Shown: piece after piece, positions 1 through 8,303 of the stretch | Position numbering within the stretch: the stretch's first letter is position 1 | Layout: every line of letters begins with the position of its first letter | Assembly (NCBI GenBank): GCA_963792445.1 | Contig: CAWBWO010000013.1 | Location: forward strand, 124,001-188,000 | DNA: 64,000 bases | Origin: Rummeliibacillus sp963792445 | GTDB taxonomy: Bacteria; Bacillota; Bacilli; Bacillales_A; Planococcaceae | Reading direction: 5' to 3' | Program-made: the position numbers and the translations under genes | Notes under the pieces: generated by a model | The model's input: the letters and a program-made list of their open reading frames with translations, nothing else | What the model was told of the DNA's origin: nothing | The model's database searches: none

Positions 1-598
1 GATTTTCAATACTCTTAGCACAGCTACTACAGTCCATTCCTGCAATATCATACGTTTTAATATTACTTTTCTGATTTAATGACTCTGCAGAATATCCAAG
101 TTTTTTAATTTCACTCTCAATCGGAGTGAGTGCATCAAGGTTACTAGCAGCCACCTGCATTTTGGCAGTACTGAAGTTCACTTTCACTTCATTAATATCC
201 TTTAGTTTACTTAAACCTTTTTCAATGGTTTTAGCACATGCTGCACAATCCATTCCGTACACTTGATACGCCATCTTTTCTCCAGAAGAAACTGAATAAG
301 AATTGGAATCTTCATTTTTTGATGATTTTGTGCAACAAAAATCAATTTCTTGATTAGTCTTTTCAGAATGGGAAGAGCTATAGCAACTTGCTTTTTCTAA
401 TTTATTATCTGAATCTGATGAATTATTGCTACAACAACTATCTCCCTCTTGTTTTAAATTAATCTTAAGAGGTGTGGAAGCATGATTGGAGCAGCAACTT
501 GAATTCTTTTGTTCTGGATTTAATGTTTCAGAAGAGCTACAACAACTATCTTTACTATTATCAGTTGGTTTATTGGAGCCACAACATTGATCAGCCAA
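1..598 (-). CDS. cadA: CadA/ZntA-type heavy-metal P1B ATPase, N-terminal part (runs off the left edge)
   Basis: The first ~199 residues are present; the ATPase core lies outside the window. The start is TTG at 598, with AGGAAG about 6 bases upstream; an in-frame GTG at 607 sits on top of that ribosome site and is less likely. Residues ~1-105 form a Ser/Asn-rich extension with five Cys-Cys pairs (DQCCGS, DSCCSS, SSCCSN, DSCCSN, DFCCTK) plus one CY variant. Two heavy-metal-associated (HMA) domains follow, each with a GMDCxxC motif (GMDCAAC, GMDCSSC). Two such domains before the membrane part are typical of Cd/Zn/Pb exporters. It lies 12 bases behind a CmtR-like sensor gene on the same strand, so the two probably form a metal-induced operon. 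Substrate is inferred from the sensor. Alternatives are a copper ATPase or a mercuric protein, less likely given this sensor. Confidence 0.8.
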   Translation of the reverse strand, partial: MADQCCGSNKPTDNSKDSCCSSSETLNPEQKNSSCCSNHASTPLKINLKQEGDSCCSNNSSDSDNKLEKASCYSSSHSEKTNQEIDFCCTKSSKNEDSNSYSVSSGEKMAYQVYGMDCAACAKTIEKGLSKLKDINEVKVNFSTAKMQVAASNLDALTPIESEIKKLGYSAESLNQKSNIKTYDIAGMDCSSCAKSIEN

Positions 599-610
599 TT
601 TAATCACTTC

Positions 611-931
611 CTAGTCTATATGATATTTACAACATTCAACATTATTTTGAACATCTTCAAGAACTACATCAAACATTGTTAATAAATCTCTAATTTCTTG
701 ATTTCTTAAACTATAATAGCAATACTTTCCTTCATTTCTTCCGACGATTATTCCGCAACCCTTTAAACAGGCAAGGTGTTGTGAAATGTTCGACTGATTT
801 CCATTAATTTCTTCTACAATTTGAGAAACAGTTTTTTCTTGATTTTTGATACTTTCTAAAATTTGAATCCTTGTTTTATTAGAAAATCCATGAATTAGTT
901 TGACTTTCATGTCTATATTGATATTCTTCAT
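611..931 (-). CDS. ArsR/SmtB-family metal sensor, CmtR-like (Cd/Pb)
   Basis: A 106-residue winged-helix repressor that should release DNA on binding a soft metal. The recognition-helix region (about residues 45-60) carries C55-x3-C59 in the motif ACLKGCG. This is the Cys pair that mycobacterial CmtR uses for Cd(II)/Pb(II) together with a C-terminal Cys; here C100 and C101 near the end could supply the third ligand. The CadC-type ELCVCDL motif is absent, so the protein is closer to CmtR than to CadC. The start is ATG with GGAGGA upstream. The following gene is a CadA-type ATPase 12 bases downstream, and two inverted repeats lie upstream, fitting an autoregulated efflux operon. Family assignment is firm; metal specificity is inferred from the Cys positions. 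Confidence 0.85.
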   Translation of the reverse strand: MKNINIDMKVKLIHGFSNKTRIQILESIKNQEKTVSQIVEEINGNQSNISQHLACLKGCGIIVGRNEGKYCYYSLRNQEIRDLLTMFDVVLEDVQNNVECCKYHID

Positions 932-944
932 ACTTTTCCTCCTA

Positions 945-1000
945 ACATATTAGCCAAAACTAATGTGTTTTGATATTATTATATTAGTTCTGACTAATAT
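945..1000. promoter_or_regulatory. Probable operator region of the metal-efflux operon (two inverted repeats)
   Basis: Positions 981-1000 hold the arms ATATTAGT and ACTAATAT around a 4-base spacer, a perfect 8-bp dyad. A weaker dyad with the same TTAG/CTAA core lies at 945-968, next to the ribosome site of the sensor gene. Dyads of this kind upstream of ArsR-family genes are usually the repressor's own operator. Confidence 0.6.
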
Positions 1001-1059
1001 GTGTGTCAACAAAGAATTCAAAACTTAGATGGATTAATATTAGAGAAAAATCACAATGA

Positions 1060-1167
1060 GAAAGGGTTACAATATTTCAAGAGGTGAAGAAACAATTAGG
1101 AGAAAAATATCCGATTGTATTTGTCCCATCCAAATCAGCAAAACTGTATAAATCTCTAAAAAATTGA
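1060..1167 (+). pseudogene. Unrecognised C-terminal ORF relic
   Basis: About 35 open codons ending at a TGA. The tail reads EKYPIVFVPSKSAKLYKSL and looks like a real protein C-terminus, but no start codon with a ribosome site precedes it and a stop closes the frame at 1057-1059. I do not recognise the family. It is followed about 50 bases later by a plus-strand terminator, consistent with the stump of a deleted plus-strand gene. Confidence 0.2.
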
Positions 1168-1217
1168 ATTTCTTTTTATTTAGCTAACGAATGTTATATT
1201 TTAATAAAAATGATAAC

Positions 1218-1245
1218 AGTCAGCTGAAAATCAGTTGGCTTTTTT
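1218..1245 (+). terminator. Rho-independent terminator
   Basis: Stem CAGCTGA/TCAGTTG (one G-U pair) with an AAA loop and a T run at 1240-1245. It has no intact gene upstream on this strand. Confidence 0.6.
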
Positions 1246-1268
1246 CGTCGCGGTTACTTATTTGTTTT

Positions 1269-1333
1269 TTTGAAGTGAATGTCGACTATTTGTTCAGTTT
1301 TATTATCGAATTTGAAGCCGATTCCACTTCAAA
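1269..1333. other. Long imperfect hairpin in the 470-base gap before the subtilisin gene
   Basis: TTTGAAGTG at 1269-1277 pairs with CACTTCAAA at 1325-1333, with further partial pairing inside (GAATGTCG against CGATTC). Apart from this hairpin and the terminator at 1218-1245, I see nothing in 1168-1637 except AT-rich sequence leading to the ribosome site of the next gene. Confidence 0.4.
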
Positions 1334-1637
1334 TAGAAACTTGATTAGTAATCACCTAATCTAATCACCAACTACAGGAAGAAGATTAAAACAAATCCAA
1401 AATTTTATATTTAACCACACCTAATTATGGTAAAATAATGAAATTCCTAAGTTCGATAGTTCTTATGTAACAAATGGATATCTAGCAAAATGATAAAACT
1501 ATAACAATACCCCGCAAAATTATAAGCAAATAGTTTAAATTATTGTAAATAGTAAAAAATATTTTTGAACTATCTAAAAATTACAGTATGATAAGTGAGA
1601 AAGTATCTTTAGGAAAATATTAGAAGGGGGTTTCGAA

Positions 1638-4600
1638 TTGAAGATTAAAAGTATAAGCAAAGTAACAGCATGGATCCTTATTTTTGCACTAGTATTTGGG
1701 TTTATATTACCTCAAAACTCACAAGCAGAAACAGTTACCACAACACAAGTTTCAGATACACCAACAACCCAGATTAATGAAAATGAAGTTACAACAGTTA
1801 CAAATGGAAAAGTGGAAGAGGGTACTTTTGAACAACCAGGCGTACATTGGTATAAAGTGACCCCAACACAAGACCAAATCACAAATTATTCCCATATGAA
1901 AGTAGAAGTAAAGAGCGATCAAATCGTAAACGTATCGGTCTATTCAAGTAAAGAAAATGCTGAAAAAAATCAAACATTTGAGCAATACACTGCTGGGGCA
2001 ACTCCTGATCTACCAGCGAAAATTCAATTTCCATATGCATGGGATAGTTCTTACTACATAAAAGTAGAGTATTTAGGTGTACCTGCAATGGCAGACCCTA
2101 CTTTACAAGATACTTCAATGCAAGCTTTGCCATTAGATTCATCTAATTCAGATCCTTCTCAAGGGGATGGCGTTGATTTAGGAAAAGTTAGCTATACATT
2201 GCAAACAAGTTCTATTAAAACTTTTCCCACTAAAGATGTCACAACAGGCCAAACATGCCCAGTTGAATTTAGTGTGAAGGGTAAAGCTTCGGCCGAAGAA
2301 ATATTAAAAGACATTCGTTTGTTCCGTGATGGAATTCTTTCAAAAACAGAAGAAGGCCGTCAATTGTCATCCTTGTACTATAAAGCAGCACCATTCCTTG
2401 TAGCCAAAATTGCATTTGACAAAAAAGAAAAAGATGTACTTTATAATAACCTTCTTGTACTTCAACCACTAATTACAGAGTTAAATAAAAACGGCAATAG
2501 TAGCTCACGCGTAATTAGTAAAACTGAAGCAGATGCAATCCAATCATTATTTACGATTGCAAATAACGCAGTCCCACAAACATTAAAAAAAGATATGAAT
2601 AGTCTTTCTAAAAAAGCAAATGCAACAAGCCTAGCTGGCGAAAAATTGTCTGATGTTGCAAAGAAAGTTGGTATTAAACTTCCGGATACTATTCCAAACA
2701 ACAAATATATTCTTAAATTGAAAGACGGCGTTTCTTTAAAATCTGTCCAATCAAAAATCAATGGTACAAAATCGAATACTTTATCAACATTATCTATTAA
2801 TCAACAAGATGAACTATTAGATAATATGTATGTTGTAGAAATGGACCAACCAAAGTCAGGAATGAGCGCAAAAGCACAAGCAAAATCATTTACTGCAACT
2901 GCTGCACAAGTTGAAAAATTACCTGAAGTTGAATTTGTGGAGCCTGTCCAAACATACCATGCACTTTCTAGTGATATTCAATCAGCTTACCAATGGTCAT
3001 TGAAAAATCTAGGAGGAAATACTGGCATAAAGGGTGCAGATATTCGTAATGATCAACTACAAAAGTTAGTAAGTAAACGTAGTCTAAAAGATACACTAAT
3101 CGCCGTTGTTGATACTGGTGTAGATTATAACTTAGCGGATCTAAAAAATCGTGTAAGAAAAGACCTTGGAAAGAACTTTGTAGACCAACCAGAGATGGAT
3201 GATAACGGAGTAGAAAAAGATGTACCGCCATTAGATGATAATGGACATGGTACGCATGTATCTGGAATCATTGCAGCGGAGTCTAACAATCACTATTCCA
3301 TCGCCGGAATTAATCAAAAGGCTCAAATTATGCCCGTGAAAGTTCTAGATGCAAGTGGAGCAGGCGATACAGAAACAATAGCATATGGTATCAAATATGC
3401 TGTTGACCATGGAGCAAAGGTCATCAATCTTAGCCTTGGTGGAAACTATAGTCGTGTACTTGAATACGCGTTGAAATATGCTGCATCGAAAAACGTTGTA
3501 GTAGTGGCTGCAAGTGGAAACGACGGCACTGAAGGGATATCTTATCCAGCATCTTCACAATATGCTATTTCTGTAGGTGCAACCAATACATTAGATATCG
3601 TCTCTGATTATTCAAACTATGGAGCAAAATTAGACTTAGTTGCACCTGGTACGAATATTCCAAGTCTTGTGCCAAATGGAAATGTAGCTTATATGAGTGG
3701 TACATCAATGGCTGCACCACACGTAACAGCTGTTGCAGGGTTACTATTATCAGAAAATCCAAAACTAAAATTAGCGGATATCAGAAATCTTCTACACCAA
3801 ACCTCTGATCACGTTGCGTTTGAAGAAAAAGATAAGAAAGATGATAGTTCTAGCGTTTATGATCTAGTAGGTAGTAATGGCGGCATGGGTGCAGAAGATG
3901 TGAAACCACCAGTTGGTAGTGATCTTGTTTCAGGATTTGGACGACTAAATGCTTATAGTGCAGTAAGTACTGTTGATCTAAAAGTAAAAGTAAATCCAAT
4001 AATCGAGAAGAAAACCTACATTACAGGATCAGCTTTGAAAGGTTCCAAAATTGAAGTGAAAAAAGGAACAAAGGTAATCGGGAAGGCAACAGTATCATCT
4101 AAAGGAACATTCACTGTTAAAATTCCAGCACAAACTATAAACCAACGTCTTTTGGTAACAATCATGGACTCAACTGGTCTAGCTAAATCAACACTTAATT
4201 TATATGTTGAAAAAGACAAAAGTCCACTTGCACCAAAAGTAAATACCATAAGCAATAAAACAACAAATGTAACGGGAACAGCAAAAGCAAATCTAAATAT
4301 TGTAATCAAAAATGCCTCAAAGAAAATCATTGGTCAAGGGAAAGCGAATAGTAAAGGCCAGTTTAATATTAAGATTAAAAAACAACAACCGAAATCTTTG
4401 CTTTATATTACGAGCGTAGATTCAGCGAAACGCTCAAGTACAGCAGTGAGGGTTGTTGTTCAGGATCGAATTGCACCAAAAACACCAACAGTAAATACAG
4501 TAACAAGTAATACGACAACAGTTAAAGGCAAAGCTGAAAAGGGCTCTACTGTGACGATTAAAGTAAAAAGTAAAACGATAGGAAAAGCAAAAGCGAATAG

Positions 4601-4718
4601 TAAAGGAAGCTTTTCAGTCAAAATCAAAAAGCAAAAGGCAGGGACTACTCTTTATGTAACTGCCAAAGATGTGGCTGGTAATTCAAGTAAAGTAAGAAAG
4701 GTAACTGTGAAGAAATAG
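1638..4718 (+). CDS. Secreted subtilisin-like serine protease (S8) with C-terminal Ig-like repeats
   Basis: A 1026-residue extracellular protease. The TTG start is set by GAAGGGGG 7 bases upstream. Residues 1-30 are a signal peptide (hydrophobic ILIFALVFGFILP, then NSQA). Residues ~50-150 resemble a pre-peptidase beta domain. Residues ~355-445 are an inhibitor-I9-like propeptide. The S8 domain spans ~460-790 with Asp492 (VVDTGVD), His537 (NGHGTHV), oxyanion Asn628 (ASGNDG) and Ser690 (SGTSMAAP), so all catalytic residues are present. Residues ~790-1026 are three tandem, lysine-rich bacterial Ig-like repeats of about 80 residues ending in KVTVKK, probably for binding the negatively charged wall. 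The gene stands alone and ends in a bidirectional terminator. The substrate is unknown; a nutritional or wall-processing role is a guess. Confidence 0.93.
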   Translation: MKIKSISKVTAWILIFALVFGFILPQNSQAETVTTTQVSDTPTTQINENEVTTVTNGKVEEGTFEQPGVHWYKVTPTQDQITNYSHMKVEVKSDQIVNVSVYSSKENAEKNQTFEQYTAGATPDLPAKIQFPYAWDSSYYIKVEYLGVPAMADPTLQDTSMQALPLDSSNSDPSQGDGVDLGKVSYTLQTSSIKTFPTKDVTTGQTCPVEFSVKGKASAEEILKDIRLFRDGILSKTEEGRQLSSLYYKAAPFLVAKIAFDKKEKDVLYNNLLVLQPLITELNKNGNSSSRVISKTEADAIQSLFTIANNAVPQTLKKDMNSLSKKANATSLAGEKLSDVAKKVGIKLPDTIPNNKYILKLKDGVSLKSVQSKINGTKSNTLSTLSINQQDELLDNMYVVEMDQPKSGMSAKAQAKSFTATAAQVEKLPEVEFVEPVQTYHALSSDIQSAYQWSLKNLGGNTGIKGADIRNDQLQKLVSKRSLKDTLIAVVDTGVDYNLADLKNRVRKDLGKNFVDQPEMDDNGVEKDVPPLDDNGHGTHVSGIIAAESNNHYSIAGINQKAQIMPVKVLDASGAGDTETIAYGIKYAVDHGAKVINLSLGGNYSRVLEYALKYAASKNVVVVAASGNDGTEGISYPASSQYAISVGATNTLDIVSDYSNYGAKLDLVAPGTNIPSLVPNGNVAYMSGTSMAAPHVTAVAGLLLSENPKLKLADIRNLLHQTSDHVAFEEKDKKDDSSSVYDLVGSNGGMGAEDVKPPVGSDLVSGFGRLNAYSAVSTVDLKVKVNPIIEKKTYITGSALKGSKIEVKKGTKVIGKATVSSKGTFTVKIPAQTINQRLLVTIMDSTGLAKSTLNLYVEKDKSPLAPKVNTISNKTTNVTGTAKANLNIVIKNASKKIIGQGKANSKGQFNIKIKKQQPKSLLYITSVDSAKRSSTAVRVVVQDRIAPKTPTVNTVTSNTTTVKGKAEKGSTVTIKVKSKTIGKAKANSKGSFSVKIKKQKAGTTLYVTAKDVAGNSSKVRKVTVKK

Positions 4719-4750
4719 AGAAATAATTCACACTACCAAAAACTAAAAAA

Positions 4751-4785
4751 GAGCACCGACATAAAAAGTCGATGCTCTTTTTCAT
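4751..4785. terminator. Bidirectional terminator between convergent genes
   Basis: GAGCACCGAC and GTCGATGCTC form a stem with one mismatch, flanked by an A run on the left and a T run on the right. It serves the protease gene and the thioesterase gene that face each other here. Confidence 0.85.
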
Positions 4786-4802
4786 TATACTTTTATCCTG
4801 CT

Positions 4803-4836
4803 TAACCCCACCACTGATTGAAGTTTCACTTTATGA
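4803..4836 (-). repeat. Truncated copy of the ~150-bp intergenic repeat
   Basis: On the minus strand this reads ATAAAGTGAAAC, TTCAATCAGTGG and TGGGG, the same end sequence as the elements at 26772-26924 and 61588-61735. Only this terminal arm is present. It overlaps the last codons of the thioesterase gene, whose stop codon lies inside the repeat. Confidence 0.65.
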
Positions 4837-5254
4837 AGTTTTGACTTTTTAAGTAAACCATCGCATCCATGGAAGCAATTAATGTGTCGTCTTCATCTTG
4901 TACTTGTATCGTATACCAAGCAAGTTTTCTCGTTCGCTTCACCTCAGTTGCATGAGCGCGAAGTAAAGAATTGGCACGACCTGCAGCAAAATAATTAATG
5001 TTATTATTCACTCCTACAGCTACTTGTCCATATGAATTACTCGCAGCAGCAAAAACAAAATCCGCAAGGGAGAAGATTACCCCTCCATGTACAGTCCCGT
5101 GTGAGTTTAGCATATTTTCAGTAGCAAGTAATTCTGCCGTAGCGGATCCCTCTCCCATTTCAACAAGCTTCATCCCTAAAAAGTTTGCAAACGGCTCATC
5201 CTTTAACAATTGAAATGCAGGTAAATCATTTGTTTCATTTGGAATCTTAGACAT
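4826..5254 (-). CDS. paaI: PaaI-like hotdog acyl-CoA thioesterase
   Basis: 142 residues, a single hotdog fold. The signature NSHGTVHGGVIFSLAD (residues 50-65) carries the usual Asn50, the HGG turn and Asp65 of the PaaI family, which hydrolyses phenylacetyl-CoA or ring-hydroxylated CoA esters and may rescue CoA from dead-end intermediates. It is divergent from the paa operon that starts 360 bases away, which supports the PaaI assignment, although hotdog specificity cannot be read from sequence. Its 3' end runs into a copy of an intergenic repeat. A second hotdog gene lies at the other end of the paa region (20075-20488). Confidence 0.75.
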   Translation of the reverse strand: MSKIPNETNDLPAFQLLKDEPFANFLGMKLVEMGEGSATAELLATENMLNSHGTVHGGVIFSLADFVFAAASNSYGQVAVGVNNNINYFAAGRANSLLRAHATEVKRTRKLAWYTIQVQDEDDTLIASMDAMVYLKSQNFIK

Positions 5255-5496
5255 ATTAACACCCCTTTATGGAATTTTTATAGTTAGAATATTCATAATT
5301 TAACATATTCACTATTGAAAAGTAAATTTAATTTATTGAATTTATATAACGTTTTTTATACGGTAGTTTAAATAATTTGATATAAAAAGAAAAAGTCTAA
5401 TGGCTTTTGAGACAATAGCATGAATAATATTATTTATTAATAAAATATTGAAAAAAAGAGATAAATATAACTGTTTTGTAGAATATAATTAATTTA

Positions 5497-5525
5497 TTGA
5501 CAATTCAGAACATATTAATTATTAT
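5497..5525 (+). promoter_or_regulatory. Sigma-A-type promoter of the paa operon
   Basis: TTGACA at 5497-5502 and TATTAT at 5520-5525, separated by exactly 17 bases. Transcription would start near 5532. The remainder of the gap 5255-5611 is AT-rich and shows no gene. Confidence 0.75.
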
Positions 5526-5545
5526 GAGTATAGATTACGAGAATA

Positions 5546-5569
5546 TAACGTTTCGTAATTAAAACGTTA
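5546..5569. promoter_or_regulatory. Palindromic operator downstream of the paa start site
   Basis: The arms TAACGTTT and AAACGTTA are perfect inverted repeats around an 8-base spacer. They lie about +14 to +37 from the predicted start, where a bound repressor would block transcription. The resident PaaX-family regulator (19116-20006) is the obvious candidate ligand; this is inference. A related half-site, TAACGTTTTTTA, lies at 5347. Confidence 0.6.
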
Positions 5570-5611
5570 CATAAAATCGTTTTTATTTCTTAAGCAAAGG
5601 GGTGCTTTTGG

Positions 5612-6949
5612 ATGTTCAATCCAGAAATTGAAACATTGTCACAAGGGGAGTTACAAGAGATACAATTTCAACGCCTTACTGAAACAATTGAAAGGGTTTA
5701 CAATAACGTTCCGTTTTATAAAGAGAAATTTGATGAGCTGCATGTATTACCTTCAGATATTAATAGCATCGAAGATTTAAAGAAATTACCTTTTACAAAA
5801 AAGAAAGACTTACGTGACCATTATCCAACCGGCTTATTTGCCGTTCCACTTTCAGAAGTAGTTCGTATTCATGGATCTTCTGGTACAAGCGGTAAGCCAA
5901 CAATCGTCGGATATACAAAAAAGGATATTGAAACTTGGTCAGAAATCGTAGCAAGAGCGATTGCAACTGCTGGTGGAACGCCTAATGATGTTTTCCATAA
6001 TGCATATGGTTATGGATTATTTACAGGGGGAGTTGGCATTCACTATGGCGCAGAGAAATTAGGTGTAGCTGTCATACCTGTTTCTGGTGGTAACACAGAT
6101 CGTCAAGTGACGTTGATTCAAGATTTAAGACCAAGAGGTATTGCAGGTACTCCATCTTATATTTTAAATGTTGCAGAAAAAATGGAGAAATTAGGAATTG
6201 AACCAGCAACAAATGGAATTGAATACGGTATTTTTGGTGCTGAACCTTGGACAGAAGAAATGCGCAAAACAATAGAAGAAAAATTAGCTATTAAAGCAGT
6301 AGATATTTACGGATTGAGTGAAGTCATGGGACCAGGTGTAGCAATCGAATGCCACGAAGCACAAGATGGTTTACATATCGCAGAAGATCATTTCCTAGTT
6401 GAAATTATTGACCCAGAAACTTTAGAACAAGTTCCGGATGGTGAAGAGGGAGAGTTAGTTATTACGTCGTTGACGAAGGAAGCGTTTCCGGTCATTCGTT
6501 ATCGTACAGGTGACATTACATCTCTAAATAGAGAAAAATGTAAATGCGGACGCACGATGACAAGAATGGCTCGTGTCAAAGGACGTACTGACGACATGAT
6601 GATTATTCGTGGTGTTAACGTTTTCCCATCTGAAATTGAAAGAGAATTGTTGAATATTAAACAATTATCACCGTTTTATCAAATCCATCTTCTGAAAAAA
6701 GGCAATATGGATGCAGTTGAATTACAAGTAGAGATCGATCCTAAGTTATTTGAAGAAATTGGTGGGGATTTACAACACCCATTAGCTACTTCATTAAAAA
6801 GAAAAATTCAACATTCGATGAAAAATGCTTGTTTAATTTCTGTGGATGTCTTACTTAAAGCACCTTTAGAATTACCACGTTTTGAAAGTAAAGCAATACG
6901 AATAGTGGACCGTAGAAACGAGAATAGAGAGGAAGTTGTTAAATCGTGA
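5612..6949 (+). CDS. paaK: Phenylacetate-CoA ligase
   Basis: 445 residues, the normal length for PaaK. It activates phenylacetate to phenylacetyl-CoA with ATP and CoA, the entry step of the aerobic phenylacetate pathway. An adenylate-forming core is visible: SSGTSGKPT at residues 89-97 (phosphate-binding loop), YGLSEVMGPG near residue 235, and YRTGDI around 300 at the hinge to the small C-terminal domain. The ATG start follows AAGGGGTG by about 9 bases. It is the first gene behind the paa promoter, and its stop overlaps the start of the reductase gene by 4 bases (GTGA). Confidence 0.95.
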   Translation: MFNPEIETLSQGELQEIQFQRLTETIERVYNNVPFYKEKFDELHVLPSDINSIEDLKKLPFTKKKDLRDHYPTGLFAVPLSEVVRIHGSSGTSGKPTIVGYTKKDIETWSEIVARAIATAGGTPNDVFHNAYGYGLFTGGVGIHYGAEKLGVAVIPVSGGNTDRQVTLIQDLRPRGIAGTPSYILNVAEKMEKLGIEPATNGIEYGIFGAEPWTEEMRKTIEEKLAIKAVDIYGLSEVMGPGVAIECHEAQDGLHIAEDHFLVEIIDPETLEQVPDGEEGELVITSLTKEAFPVIRYRTGDITSLNREKCKCGRTMTRMARVKGRTDDMMIIRGVNVFPSEIERELLNIKQLSPFYQIHLLKKGNMDAVELQVEIDPKLFEEIGGDLQHPLATSLKRKIQHSMKNACLISVDVLLKAPLELPRFESKAIRIVDRRNENREEVVKS

Positions 6950-7938
6950 ATAATATAACAGTAAAGGATATCACCATTATTGGTGGTGGACCTATTGGGA
7001 TGTTTTCAGCTTTCTATGCTGGTTTACGCGGGATGAGCACACAAATCATCGAAAGCTTACCTCAATTGGGTGGACAATTGTCTGCCCTTTATCCCGAAAA
7101 ATACATTTATGATATTGCCGGTTTTCCAAAAGTGAAAGCCTATGATTTAATCGAAAACCTAAAACAACAAATGAGCACATTTCCTACAGATGTTTTTCTA
7201 GATGAAGTAGTAGAAGTAATTGAAAAAAGTGATGATGAAACGTTCATCATTCATACAAATAAGCAAAAACATTATTCAAAAACGATTTTAATCACAGCAG
7301 GTAATGGTGCATTCAATCCACGCCTTCTTGGTCTAGAAAACGAAGAGCAATTTAAAGGCAAAAACATACACTATTTTGTCAATGATTTAGAACGGTTTAG
7401 AGACAAAAATGTCACGATCTTTGGTGGTGGAGACTCTGCAGTAGATTGGGCATTAATGATCGAGCCAATCGCCAAAAATACGACATTAGTCCATCGCCGT
7501 GATAAATTCCGTGCACATGAACATAGTGTGGAACAACTAATGAACTCAACTGTCAACATTTTAACACCATATATTCCGAAGCAACTAATCGGTAACGATA
7601 ATATAGAAGAAGTATTGTTACAACATGCAAAAGATGAAAGTGTGACAATTACACAAAATGTAGATGATGTCATTGTGAATTTCGGATTCCTATCTACTCT
7701 TGGACCAATTAAAGATTGGGGTCTAGAAATCGAAAAGAATTCAATCATCGTGAATTCTAGAATGGAAACCAATATTAAAGGAATTTATGCTGCTGGCGAT
7801 ATTTGCACATATGATGGCAAAGTCAAATTAATTGCAAGTGGCTTTGGGGAAGCACCTGTTGCCGTTAGTAACGCAAAAGTATTCGTTGATCCTACTTCTA
7901 AAGTTCAGCCTCTTCATAGTACCAGCATTATGGCTTAA
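6946..7938 (+). CDS. Ferredoxin-NADP(+) reductase, thioredoxin-reductase-like type
   Basis: 330 residues. An FAD site is visible at residues 13-18 (GGGPIG), an NADPH site near 159-166 (FGGGDSAVD) and a second FAD motif near 282 (AAGDI). There is no redox CxxC, which separates it from thioredoxin reductase and matches the Bacillus YumC-type FNR family. GTG start, overlapping paaK by 4 bases. A ferredoxin gene follows 45 bases downstream and then paaA. No paaE is present anywhere in the cluster, so I infer that this enzyme passes NADPH electrons through the ferredoxin to the PaaA diiron centre. The family call is firm; the dedicated role rests on gene order. Confidence 0.9.
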   Translation: MNNITVKDITIIGGGPIGMFSAFYAGLRGMSTQIIESLPQLGGQLSALYPEKYIYDIAGFPKVKAYDLIENLKQQMSTFPTDVFLDEVVEVIEKSDDETFIIHTNKQKHYSKTILITAGNGAFNPRLLGLENEEQFKGKNIHYFVNDLERFRDKNVTIFGGGDSAVDWALMIEPIAKNTTLVHRRDKFRAHEHSVEQLMNSTVNILTPYIPKQLIGNDNIEEVLLQHAKDESVTITQNVDDVIVNFGFLSTLGPIKDWGLEIEKNSIIVNSRMETNIKGIYAAGDICTYDGKVKLIASGFGEAPVAVSNAKVFVDPTSKVQPLHSTSIMA

Positions 7939-7983
7939 ATCTAGTAAACCAGGCTAAATCGTGGAAAGAAAGGAGAAATTAAT

Positions 7984-8223
7984 ATGCCAAAATTTACTCG
8001 TATTAACCAAACTACATGTATTGCGTGTGGTTCATGTGGAGCGTGTGCGCCAGAAATTTTTGATTACAATGACGAAGGAATTGCCTTTGTTCTGTTAGAT
8101 GACAATGAAGGAATTGAGGAAGTTCCGGAAGATTTATATGAAGATTTAGAGGATGCAGTGGATGGCTGCCCAACGGATTCTATATTAGTATCTTCACAAC
8201 CTATTGAATTAATTGAATCTTAA
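7984..8223 (+). CDS. Single-cluster [4Fe-4S] ferredoxin
   Basis: 79 residues of the Bacillus ferredoxin type. Cluster ligands are C12, C15, C18 and C62 (CIACGSC, then DGCPTDS); C21 is an extra Cys. The central part is very acidic, as expected for docking to a reductase. AAAGGAG precedes the ATG. It sits between the FNR-type reductase and the paaA gene in one operon, so it probably shuttles electrons between them and substitutes for the plant-type ferredoxin domain of the missing PaaE. Confidence 0.92.
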   Translation: MPKFTRINQTTCIACGSCGACAPEIFDYNDEGIAFVLLDDNEGIEEVPEDLYEDLEDAVDGCPTDSILVSSQPIELIES

Positions 8224-8303
8224 AGAGAATCTATTTTTTTGGAGTTAAATATAACAATAATAGTACGTTTATCAAAATATCTGTTATATAAGGAGGCTGC
8301 AAA

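Noticed and set aside
1269..1333. Copy of the terminator-like sequence at 62452-62500
   Set aside because: Both share GATTCCACTTCAA, but the opposite arms and loops differ, so common origin is not supported.
6946..7938. PaaE encoded by the reductase gene
   Set aside because: PaaE has an FNR-like FAD domain fused to a plant-type [2Fe-2S] ferredoxin domain. This protein has a thioredoxin-reductase-like two-dinucleotide-fold layout and no iron-sulfur Cys.
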